From: JAUWCW01 sp030609125 [NCBI: Candidatus Rokuibacteriota bacterium]
Lineage (GTDB): Bacteria; JAUVQV01
Direction of reading: 5' to 3'
DNA length: 5,328 nt
NCBI GenBank assembly: GCA_030609125.1
Contig: JAUWCW010000165.1
Span: 1 to 5,328, forward strand
Both the position numbers and the translations under genes were made by a program. The first letter of the stretch is position 1; the number at the start of each line of letters is the position of its first letter. Positions 1 through 5,328 of this stretch are shown here, one piece after another. A model generated the notes under the pieces. It was not told where the DNA came from and did not search any database. It was given only the letters and a program-made list of their open reading frames with translations.

Positions 1-2083
1 CCGCGTGGCGCAGGCCTTCCCGGTAGGCCTCTTCGGCCAGGTCCTCCCGACCGACGCCGAGCAGGTAGGCGGCGAAGCGGAAAAACGGATCGGTCCTCTC
101 CGGCAAGGCGCTGAGAATCTCCTCGTCCGTCATGCCGTAGAGAACCATGAGGGTGATGAACTGCTCCGTCTCGGCCGGGTCCAGAGAGACCGCCTTCCTC
201 GCATGGCGCACCCCTTCTCCGATCTCTCCCCGGGAGAGGAGCCAGGAGCCGTAGACGCGGTAACGGGAGGCGTTGCGCGGATCGAAGGTGATGCCGGCGC
301 GAAAGAAGCTGTCCGCTTTTTCGAACTCCCCCCGGTCCGACCAGGCCTGGCCGAGCCGCTGCAGGTACTCCCCCCGGACGGGAACGGCCCGCAGCGCCTT
401 TTTCAGATGCGCGAGAGAGCTGTCGGCCTCCCGGTAGGTCCGCTCCACGACGGCCCTGGCGTACCAGTGCTCCCCGTCGAGCGGGTCGAAGCGGGTCGCC
501 CTGGCGGCGCACCGTTGGACTTTTTCCACCTCGTCCTGCGAGTCCGCCCGCTGCATGACCCGCGGCTCCGCCCCGTGGGCGAAAATCTCCCCGAGAAGGA
601 TTCCGCCGTTGAAGAGGAGCGACACCAGCAGCAGGACGAAGGCGCCCGCGGGGAGGAGGCGCTTGAGCCGCCCGGAGCCGGCCTCCCGGAGGTAGGTGCT
701 CCCCCGCCGGCTGTGGAACCTGGTGTGCGACGCCGAGACGCTCAGGCCCAGGAGAAAGAAGAAGACGAGACCGTTGGCGCCGATCTGAAGGTTGAAGTCG
801 GCGAAGCTGTGCAGGAGCATGGAGAAGACCCCGGTGGCCGCGCCGGCAAAGAGAAAGATCGACTGGATGTCCTTGCGCCTCACCGCCGTCCTGAAGGACG
901 CGATCCCCACCGCCGCCAGGAACCAGGCGACGAAGACGGCGGCGGGAAGCCCCCCGTCGGAGAAAAGCTGCAGGTAGTCGTTGTGGGCGTGAGCGAGGAT
1001 GTCCGTCCCCGGGATGCTCCGGTACTTCGGGTAGATGTCGACCAGGGTCCCGAAGCCGGTGCCGGCTGAGGGAAAGTCCTGGGCGATGTGGGAGACGTCG
1101 TCCCAGATCCGCGGCCGCAGAAGGGTGATCTCCCCCTCGGGGCCGAGAATATTCCCGAAGCGCTCGAAGACGGGGGCCCAGCCGTACCAGCCGACGTAGA
1201 TCACCACCAGGGAGACGACCAGGAGGGCCGCCAGCCCCTTGCCCCGGCCGACACCGCGCCACGTCAGCAGGAGGCCGAAGAAGATCATCGACGCGGCGAT
1301 GCAGAGCATCCCGCCCCGGGAGAGGCTCACCGCCACCGAGGCGATGATGAGGATCGCCGAAAATCCCAGGGAGAGGTGGTTCGACGTGGAGAGCCGGTCG
1401 AGCAGGCGCGTCATGGTGTCCCGGAAGGACTCGCTCTCCACCGTCGGCCTGGAATAGAGGAACGCCGCGTAGACGACGGGAAAGAGCATCCCCATGAGAC
1501 CGGCGTAGTGGTTGCGGTTGATGTAGGGGCCGAAGGGGCTGGCGTTCCCGGGGTATTCGCGGAAGGCGAAGAGGAAGTGCCCCGGCAGGAGGTGCTGGAC
1601 GATGGCGAGCATGGCGAGTCCGGACGCGAAGATCGCCACCACCGACACTGTCCGCCTCAGCATGCCCCTGCCCGCAAGAAGCTGCACCGTCAGGACGTAG
1701 AAGGCGGCGTAGGAGGAGACGCGGAAGAATTCCATGATCGTCGCCTTGCGGTTGAGCGAAAGCGAGACCCAGCCGGCCGGGCCGTCGAGCTCCAGGGTCT
1801 GTTTGTAGATCTCGCCCGTCTCCGGCGAGAGGACCTGCACGAGGCCGACGGGAAGGGGCAGGACCTGCACCAGCATGAAGCCCAGCAGGAGGGTCAGGGG
1901 GAGGAGGCCGGGGACCTCGTAGAGCGTTCCCCCCTCCTCCTTCACCATGGCGCGGCAGCAGAGGAAGAGCGCCAGGAAGGCGGACGCCTCCATCAGGGCC
2001 AGGGACCATGTCTCCACCGTTCCCCAGGCGAGGGGCGACATGATGAGAATCGCGAAGAAGAGCGTCTGAACAGTTTTCGTCAC
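1..2083 (-). CDS. O-antigen ligase/polymerase family membrane protein with C-terminal TPR region (3' end outside window)
   Basis: The minus strand is open from a GTG at 2083 to the left edge, giving 694 codons without a stop. The first ~450 residues are a string of hydrophobic segments (for example ~57-78, ~143-163, ~376-396, ~430-450). They carry family hallmarks: NRNHYAGLM at 189-197, SRGG at 255-258, a periplasmic RPRIW followed by a PSAGTGFGT stretch (~330-350), and AHAHNDYLQ at 364-372. This is the Wzy_C (PF04932) pattern of enzymes that polymerise or ligate lipid-linked glycans at the periplasmic face of the inner membrane. After a last membrane segment (~475-493), residues ~510-694 are soluble and helical with TPR-like repeats such as RGEFEKADSFFRAGITFDP. 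The GTG start is supported by AAGGA five bases upstream (2093-2089); an in-frame ATG is residue 15. It diverges from the radical SAM genes, so co-function is not implied. Polymerase, O-antigen ligase and protein O-glycosyltransferase cannot be told apart here. Confidence 0.9.
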   Translation of the reverse strand, partial: MTKTVQTLFFAILIMSPLAWGTVETWSLALMEASAFLALFLCCRAMVKEEGGTLYEVPGLLPLTLLLGFMLVQVLPLPVGLVQVLSPETGEIYKQTLELDGPAGWVSLSLNRKATIMEFFRVSSYAAFYVLTVQLLAGRGMLRRTVSVVAIFASGLAMLAIVQHLLPGHFLFAFREYPGNASPFGPYINRNHYAGLMGMLFPVVYAAFLYSRPTVESESFRDTMTRLLDRLSTSNHLSLGFSAILIIASVAVSLSRGGMLCIAASMIFFGLLLTWRGVGRGKGLAALLVVSLVVIYVGWYGWAPVFERFGNILGPEGEITLLRPRIWDDVSHIAQDFPSAGTGFGTLVDIYPKYRSIPGTDILAHAHNDYLQLFSDGGLPAAVFVAWFLAAVGIASFRTAVRRKDIQSIFLFAGAATGVFSMLLHSFADFNLQIGANGLVFFFLLGLSVSASHTRFHSRRGSTYLREAGSGRLKRLLPAGAFVLLLVSLLFNGGILLGEIFAHGAEPRVMQRADSQDEVEKVQRCAARATRFDPLDGEHWYARAVVERTYREADSSLAHLKKALRAVPVRGEYLQRLGQAWSDRGEFEKADSFFRAGITFDPRNASRYRVYGSWLLSRGEIGEGVRHARKAVSLDPAETEQFITLMVLYGMTDEEILSALPERTDPFFRFAAYLLGVGREDLAEEAYREGLRHA

Positions 2084-2196
2084 CGGGTTCCTTCGCTTGT
2101 AGCTAAATGCTTGATTACTCAGTATATTGAATCAGCATAGTAAACTGGATACGAGATATATGAAATACCCTTGCCCCCCTGACGAGAGGATGGGAC
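2084..2196. promoter_or_regulatory. Divergent promoter region between the O-antigen ligase-like gene and scmE
   Basis: This 113-bp gap separates two divergent start codons and is AT-rich in its centre, unlike its GC-rich surroundings. The octamer AGTATATT at 2121-2128 reads as TATATT (2123-2128) on the plus strand and TATACT (2126-2121) on the minus strand; each matches five of six bases of the TATAAT -10 box, so both genes could start from overlapping -10 elements. No good -35 box lies at 17-bp spacing in either direction; TTGTAG at 2097-2102 is 20 bp from the plus -10. Ribosome binding sites flank the gap: AAGGA (2093-2089) for the minus gene and GAGAGGA (2184-2190), six bases before the scmE ATG. 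The promoter positions are inference. Confidence 0.5.
2112..2134. repeat. Short imperfect inverted repeat, possible operator
   Basis: TGATT at 2112-2116 and AATCA at 2130-2134 form a five-base inverted repeat with a 13-base spacer that encloses the overlapping -10-like octamer. The placement would suit a dimeric regulator, but five-base arms in AT-rich DNA can arise by chance and no regulator gene is visible in the window. Confidence 0.2.
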
Positions 2197-3315
2197 ATGG
2201 CATCTGAGGTCATGCGGTCGCCCCGCAGTGTGGACTTGGAGATCACCTCCCGGTGCAATCTGCGGTGCCGCTACTGCTACTACTTCGACAACCCCGGGGG
2301 CGGCTACGGCGATCTGTCCGCGTCGGAGTGGCTCACCTTTTTCGGGGAGCTCGGGAAGGCGGCGGTCATGGACGTCTGCCTCGCCGGGGGCGAGCCCTTC
2401 ACCCGGCGCGACCTCCCGGAGCTCATCGACGGGATCGTCCGCAATCGCATGCGCTTCACGATCCTCTCCAACGGCACCCTCGTCGACGACGCCGCGGCGC
2501 GGATGATCGCCGCCACCGGCCGCTGCAGCCAGGTGCAGGTCTCCATCGACGGCTCGGGGCCGCGGAGCCACGACGCCTTCCGCGGCGCGGGATCTTTCGA
2601 AGCGGCCGTCCGGGGCCTGCGCGCCCTGCGGCGCCACGGCGTTCCCGTCTCCGTCCGGCTCACCATCCACCGGCGCAACGTGAACGACCTGGAGGCGGCG
2701 GCCCGGTTTTTCCTGGAGGAACTCGAGCTGGAGAGCTTCAGCACCAACGCCGCCGGCTACCTCGGCAGCTGCCGCCTCAACACCGGCGAGGTCCTCCTCT
2801 CGACGCGGGAGCGCCAGAGGGCGATGGAGACTCTCCTGCGCCTCGCGCAGGAGTACCCGGGGCGGATCCAGGCCGCGGCGGGGCCCCTGGCGGAGGGGAA
2901 GATGTGGCTCGAGATGGAGGAGGCGCGGGCCGGGGGGGACGAACCATCTTTCGGCGGCGGGAGCCTGACGGGCTGCGGCTGCCCGGCGGAGAAGGTCGCC
3001 GTTCGCGCCGACGGCGTCATCGTCCCCTGCACGATGCTCGCCCACATGGAGCTGGGCAGGATCAACAGGGACTCCCTCCTCGATATCTGGCAGCGGAGCC
3101 CCGAACTGAACGGGCTGCGCGAGAGAAGCGAGGTCAGCCTCGACATCTTCAAAGAGTGCGCCGGCTGCGGCTACCGCGCGTGGTGCACCGGTAACTGCCC
3201 CGGGCTGGCGCACTCCCTGACGGGCGAGGTGAACCGCCCGAGCCCGGACGCGTGTCTTCGGCGCTACCTCGAAGACGGCGGGAAACTGCCGGACAGGGAA
3301 AAGATCAGGGGATGA
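2197..3315 (+). CDS. scmE: Radical SAM/SPASM peptide-modifying enzyme, ScmE-like
   Basis: This 372-residue cytoplasmic enzyme has the three-cysteine motif C20-x3-C24-x2-C27 that binds the SAM-cleaving [4Fe-4S] cluster, followed by GGEP at 64-67 (SAM amino-group contact) and a TIM-barrel body with VQVSIDG near 112-118. The C-terminus is a full SPASM domain for auxiliary clusters: C260, G273-x4-C278, then C321-x2-C324-x5-C330-x3-C334 and C353. C262 is an extra cysteine. SPASM enzymes of this size typically modify ribosomal peptides (AlbA, anSME and ranthipeptide synthase relatives). The N-terminal SVDLEITSRCNLRC block, VRNRMRFTILSNGTL, and the C-terminal SPDACLRRYLEDGGKL match my recollection of the SynChlorMet cassette family ScmE. 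The ATG has GAGAGGA six bases upstream. It is the first gene of the plus-strand set and overlaps the next gene by ATGA. The modification it makes is unknown. Confidence 0.92.
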   Translation: MASEVMRSPRSVDLEITSRCNLRCRYCYYFDNPGGGYGDLSASEWLTFFGELGKAAVMDVCLAGGEPFTRRDLPELIDGIVRNRMRFTILSNGTLVDDAAARMIAATGRCSQVQVSIDGSGPRSHDAFRGAGSFEAAVRGLRALRRHGVPVSVRLTIHRRNVNDLEAAARFFLEELELESFSTNAAGYLGSCRLNTGEVLLSTRERQRAMETLLRLAQEYPGRIQAAAGPLAEGKMWLEMEEARAGGDEPSFGGGSLTGCGCPAEKVAVRADGVIVPCTMLAHMELGRINRDSLLDIWQRSPELNGLRERSEVSLDIFKECAGCGYRAWCTGNCPGLAHSLTGEVNRPSPDACLRRYLEDGGKLPDREKIRG

Positions 3316-4409
3316 GCGCAGAGGCCCCGGAGCTGACCAGGCTCTACGTCTACCTCACCGAGGGGTGCAACCTCGCCTGCCGCCACTGCTGGCTCTCCCC
3401 CCGCTTCGACGCCGACGCCTCCCATACGCCCACCCTGCCGGTGGAGCTCTTCGAGCAAGCGCTGAGGGAGGCCCTGCCCCTGGGCCTGACGGGCGTGAAG
3501 CTCACCGGCGGGGAGCCGCTCCTTCACCCCCGCATTGCCGATATCCTCGAGATCGCCCGCACCAGAGAGTTGTCCCTGAACATGGAGACCAACGGCGTGC
3601 TGATGACGCCGGCCCTGGCGAAGGAGATCGCCCGCTTTCCCGACCGCTTCGTCTCCGTCAGCCTCGACGGGGCCGACGCCGCCACCCACGAGGAGGTGCG
3701 GGGTGTGAAGGGGTCTTTCGACGCCGCCTGCCGGGCGGTGCGCCTTCTCGCCGACAGCGGGACCTCCCCGCAGATCATCATGTCGCTCCTGGCCGCCAAC
3801 ACCAGTGCCGGGCAGATCGAGCGGATGGTGCGCCTCGCCGGGAAGCTCGGCGCGTCGTCCCTCAAGTTCAACGTCATCCAGCCGACCGGCCGCGGCGAGA
3901 GCGTCCACCGCAGGGACGAGACCGTGGGGGTGGAGGAAGTCATCCGGCTCGGACGGTGGGTCGAAAGGGAGCTGGCCGCGAAGACCGGCCTGCGCCTCTG
4001 CTTTGACTACCCCCCGGCCTTCCGCCCCTTGGGCCGCATCGCCGGTGCCGGGGGGAGCGAGGTCTGCGGGATCTTCGGCATCCTCGGTCTCCTGGCCACC
4101 GGCGAGTACGCCCTCTGCGGGATCGGAACGCACGTTCCGGAGCTCATCTTCGGCACGGCCGGGAAGGATTCCCTGGAGAAGCTGTGGCGCGGGCACCCGG
4201 TCCTTCAGGATCTGCGCTCGGGCCTGCCGGACAGGCTGGAGGGGGTCTGCGGCCGCTGTCTCATGCGCAGCCTCTGCCTCGGCTCCTGCGTCGCCCAGAA
4301 CTACTACCGGGCGGGCAGGGTCTGGGCCCCCTTCTGGTTCTGCCGGGCCGCGGAGGAGGCGGGGCTCTTTCCGGAGTCGCGGCTCGGAACCGAAAAGGAC
4401 CGGTTGTAA
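3312..4409 (+). CDS. scmF: Radical SAM/SPASM peptide-modifying enzyme, ScmF-like
   Basis: The product is 365 residues from the ATG at 3312, which overlaps the scmE stop as ATGA and points to translational coupling. A GTG at 3252 would add 20 residues but bury 60 bases in scmE, so it was not chosen. Near the N-terminus LTEGCNLACRHCW gives C19-x3-C23-x2-C26 for the radical SAM cluster, then KLTGGEPLLHP with GGEP at 66-69. The SPASM domain is complete: C252, G264-x4-C269, C313-x2-C316-x5-C322-x3-C326, and C344. The CX2CX5CX3C spacing equals that of its neighbour, yet the sequences differ clearly, so these are two specialised enzymes, not a recent duplication. The LTEGCNLACRHCWL block and the KFNVIQPTGRGE block match my recollection of ScmF of the SynChlorMet cassette. 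It probably acts on the small peptide encoded 34 bp downstream. Reaction and target residues are not known. Confidence 0.92.
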   Translation: MSAEAPELTRLYVYLTEGCNLACRHCWLSPRFDADASHTPTLPVELFEQALREALPLGLTGVKLTGGEPLLHPRIADILEIARTRELSLNMETNGVLMTPALAKEIARFPDRFVSVSLDGADAATHEEVRGVKGSFDAACRAVRLLADSGTSPQIIMSLLAANTSAGQIERMVRLAGKLGASSLKFNVIQPTGRGESVHRRDETVGVEEVIRLGRWVERELAAKTGLRLCFDYPPAFRPLGRIAGAGGSEVCGIFGILGLLATGEYALCGIGTHVPELIFGTAGKDSLEKLWRGHPVLQDLRSGLPDRLEGVCGRCLMRSLCLGSCVAQNYYRAGRVWAPFWFCRAAEEAGLFPESRLGTEKDRL

Positions 4410-4432
4410 TCTAAACAGTACAAATGTATATT
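4404..4432 (+). promoter_or_regulatory. Putative sigma70-type promoter for the precursor peptide gene
   Basis: TTGTAA at 4404-4409 (four of six to the -35 consensus) and TATATT at 4427-4432 (five of six to -10) are separated by exactly 17 bp. They overlap the scmF stop codon and the only AT-rich stretch in this part of the window. An internal promoter would let the peptide be made in excess of its enzymes, as is common for RiPPs. The expected transcription start, near 4439, is only about five bases before the precursor ATG and would exclude the SD-like GGTGA (4434-4438). The transcript would then be nearly leaderless, which weakens the call. Confidence 0.4.
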
Positions 4433-4443
4433 TGGTGACAAGC

Positions 4444-4665
4444 ATGGGTACGCAAGAGGATTCCAGACCGAAACACCGGGAAAGAGGGCAAAAGCCCCGG
4501 TATGAAACGCCGGAGGTCATGCCCCTCGGCGAGCTTGCGCGAAGTTTCGGCAACGTCTGTTCCGCCGGGACGAACGTCGGGGGCGGCGGCAACCAGTGCC
4601 GCGTCGGAACCGCGGCCATCTCCTGCCAGGGCGGGCAGGGCGGCAGGGGCGGCACCCTTCCCTGA
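4444..4665 (+). CDS. scmA: RiPP precursor peptide with Cys/Gly-rich core, ScmA-like
   Basis: This 73-residue ORF lies 34 bp after scmF. Residues 1-19 are charged and hydrophilic (Arg, Lys, Glu, Asp). Y20-x2-P23-x-V25-x3-G29 follows, with the form YETPEVMPLGEL; this matches the YxxPxLxxxG leader element by which lasso-peptide leaders bind PqqD-like RRE proteins. After a short helix-like ELARSFGN the composition changes to a putative core (about 36-73) with 13 glycines, C39, C52 and C61, several Ser/Thr, one basic residue near the end, and the terminus GGTLP. This leader/core layout beside two SPASM enzymes fits a modified-peptide precursor; assignment to ScmA rests on context and remembered family form. 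The ATG has GGTGA five bases upstream; a GTG at 4435 would add three residues. The cleavage site is not evident and no GG motif sits at the boundary. It is easily missed because another open frame overlaps it. Confidence 0.82.
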   Translation: MGTQEDSRPKHRERGQKPRYETPEVMPLGELARSFGNVCSAGTNVGGGGNQCRVGTAAISCQGGQGGRGGTLP

Positions 4666-4675
4666 GCGGCGGCCC

Positions 4676-5328
4676 TTGAGTTCCGCACCTTCCTTTTTTC
4701 CTACCGTACTCTCTCCGGCAGACCGCATGCTCCTCGCCTGTCTGTCCGGAAACGGGCCGCGGCCGGCCTCGGAGCGGGAGTGGGAGGATGTCGTCCGACG
4801 CTCCCTGCGCCACGGCATTTCGCCCATCCTCTATCACATTCTTCGGTCGGAGGAAGTCCGGGACGTCCCGGACGCCGCGCTCAAGGACCTTCGCCGCTTC
4901 ACCCTGGAGGCGTCGGCCGCCAACACCGGGCTCTTCCACGAGTTGGGCAAAGCGCTTCGGGCCCTGCGTAACGCGGGTGTCGCGGTGGTCGTGCTGAAGG
5001 GCGCCCACCTGGCAGGGAACGTCTACGAGAGCATTGCCCTGCGGCCGATGAGCGACGTGGACCTCATGGTGAAGCGGGAGGACCTCGGCCGTGCCCAGGA
5101 GGTGCTCCTCGCGGCCGGGTACCCCCCGCAGCGGGAGCCCCTTCTCTTCGACATGCACTGGGGGCTGAGCATGGCCCGCACCGAGTTGAACATCGACCTG
5201 GATGGGGTCTGGGAAAGGGCGGAGGCGGTCGAAATTGAGGGGGCCACCGTTCTCGGCCTGTCGCCTGAAGACCTCCTCCTGCACGTCTGCATCCACTTCT
5301 CGCTGCAGCACCTCTTCGCGTCGGCGGG
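4676..5328 (+). CDS. Nucleotidyltransferase family protein (PF14907-like), 3' end outside window
   Basis: The frame is open to the right edge, 217 codons from the TTG at 4676. VVVLKGAHL (about 104-112), then RPMSDVDLMV at 123-132, is the signature of the PF14907 uncharacterised nucleotidyltransferase family: a KG motif and an acidic DxD pair (D127, D129) expected to bind metal in a polymerase-beta-like fold. The helical N-terminus (LSPADRMLLACL, HGISPILYHIL) and the later LSPEDLLLHVCIH also fit the family. The start is uncertain. ATG 4727 (residue 18) would cut into the LSPADRMLLACL helix that homologues usually carry. TTG 4676 lies 10 bp after the precursor stop but has a weak RBS. An ATG at 4502 is in frame but overlaps the precursor and adds low-complexity Arg/Ala/Pro/Ser sequence. 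Members occur in polysaccharide loci and in lasso-peptide clusters, where a tailoring role has been reported. The substrate here is unknown. Confidence 0.8.
   Translation, partial: MSSAPSFFPTVLSPADRMLLACLSGNGPRPASEREWEDVVRRSLRHGISPILYHILRSEEVRDVPDAALKDLRRFTLEASAANTGLFHELGKALRALRNAGVAVVVLKGAHLAGNVYESIALRPMSDVDLMVKREDLGRAQEVLLAAGYPPQREPLLFDMHWGLSMARTELNIDLDGVWERAEAVEIEGATVLGLSPEDLLLHVCIHFSLQHLFASA

Noticed and set aside
5-2140. Long plus-strand open frames at 5-1069 and 1088-2140
   Set aside because: They lie opposite the membrane protein gene. Their translations are Glu/Gly/Arg/Asp/Pro-rich with no domain or hydrophobic pattern, as expected antisense to high-GC coding DNA, while the minus frame carries clear family motifs.
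4424-4438. Mini-ORF of four codons (ATG to TGA) just before the precursor
   Set aside because: It has no SD, is too short to interpret, and lies over the promoter-like -10; most likely chance in AT-rich DNA.
3805-4665. One 286-codon plus-strand frame that includes the precursor
   Set aside because: The part before 4435 is an out-of-frame Ser/Arg/Ala/Pro-rich shadow of scmF. Only the segment from the ATG at 4444 has sensible composition, so the precursor is called as a separate short gene, not a fusion.
4555-4665. Glycine-codon-rich GGGCGG-type repeats in the precursor core as a DNA repeat element
   Set aside because: The repetition follows from Gly-rich coding (GGC/GGG codons) in a high-GC gene. 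There are no regular repeat units or flanking direct repeats.
2119-4688. Long minus-strand open frames at 2119-3213 and 3264-4688
   Set aside because: They are antisense to the radical SAM genes and the precursor, are low in complexity (Arg/Gly/Pro/Ala/Glu) and show no recognisable motif. The plus strand holds intact CxxxCxxC and SPASM motifs.
4644-4699. Possible terminator or attenuator after the precursor
   Set aside because: CAGGG (4644-4648) and CCCTG (4660-4664) can pair around an 11-base loop, and GCGG (4669-4672) with CCGC (4683-4686), but the stems are only 4-5 bp and the T6 run (4694-4699) starts 7 to 29 bases after them. This is too weak for a Rho-independent terminator.

Overview
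The window is GC-rich bacterial DNA. The only clearly AT-rich stretches are two short gaps between genes, at about 2097-2165 and 4404-4440. Gene content and composition suggest a deltaproteobacterium of the Desulfuromonadia / Syntrophobacter kind, because the two radical SAM proteins resemble the ScmE and ScmF families known from Syntrophobacter, Chlorobium and Methanocella. The taxonomic call is inference; no ribosomal or taxonomic marker is present.

Layout: (1) 1-2083, minus strand: a large polytopic membrane protein of the O-antigen ligase/polymerase (Wzy_C, WaaL-like) family with a C-terminal TPR region. It runs off the left edge. (2) 2084-2196: a 113-bp divergent intergenic region with AT-rich promoter-like elements. 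(3) 2197-4409, plus strand: two radical SAM/SPASM enzymes overlapping by ATGA, recognised as scmE-like and scmF-like members of the 'SynChlorMet' peptide-modification cassette. (4) 4444-4665: a 73-codon small gene for a RiPP precursor (scmA-like). Its leader carries YxxPxVxxxG and its glycine-rich core has three cysteines. A promoter-like element lies directly upstream. (5) From about 4676 to the right edge: a nucleotidyltransferase-family protein (PF14907-like), truncated by the window.

How it works together (inference): the precursor would be recognised through its leader, probably by a PqqD-type RRE protein encoded outside the window. ScmE and ScmF would then install radical-generated modifications in the Gly/Cys core. 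The nucleotidyltransferase may add a nucleotidyl- or sugar-type tailoring step, as proposed for related enzymes in some lasso-peptide clusters. No PqqD-like protein, HPr-kinase-like protein, peptidase or transporter is visible; these would be expected to the right. No tRNA, rRNA, CRISPR array, insertion sequence or convincing terminator was found.
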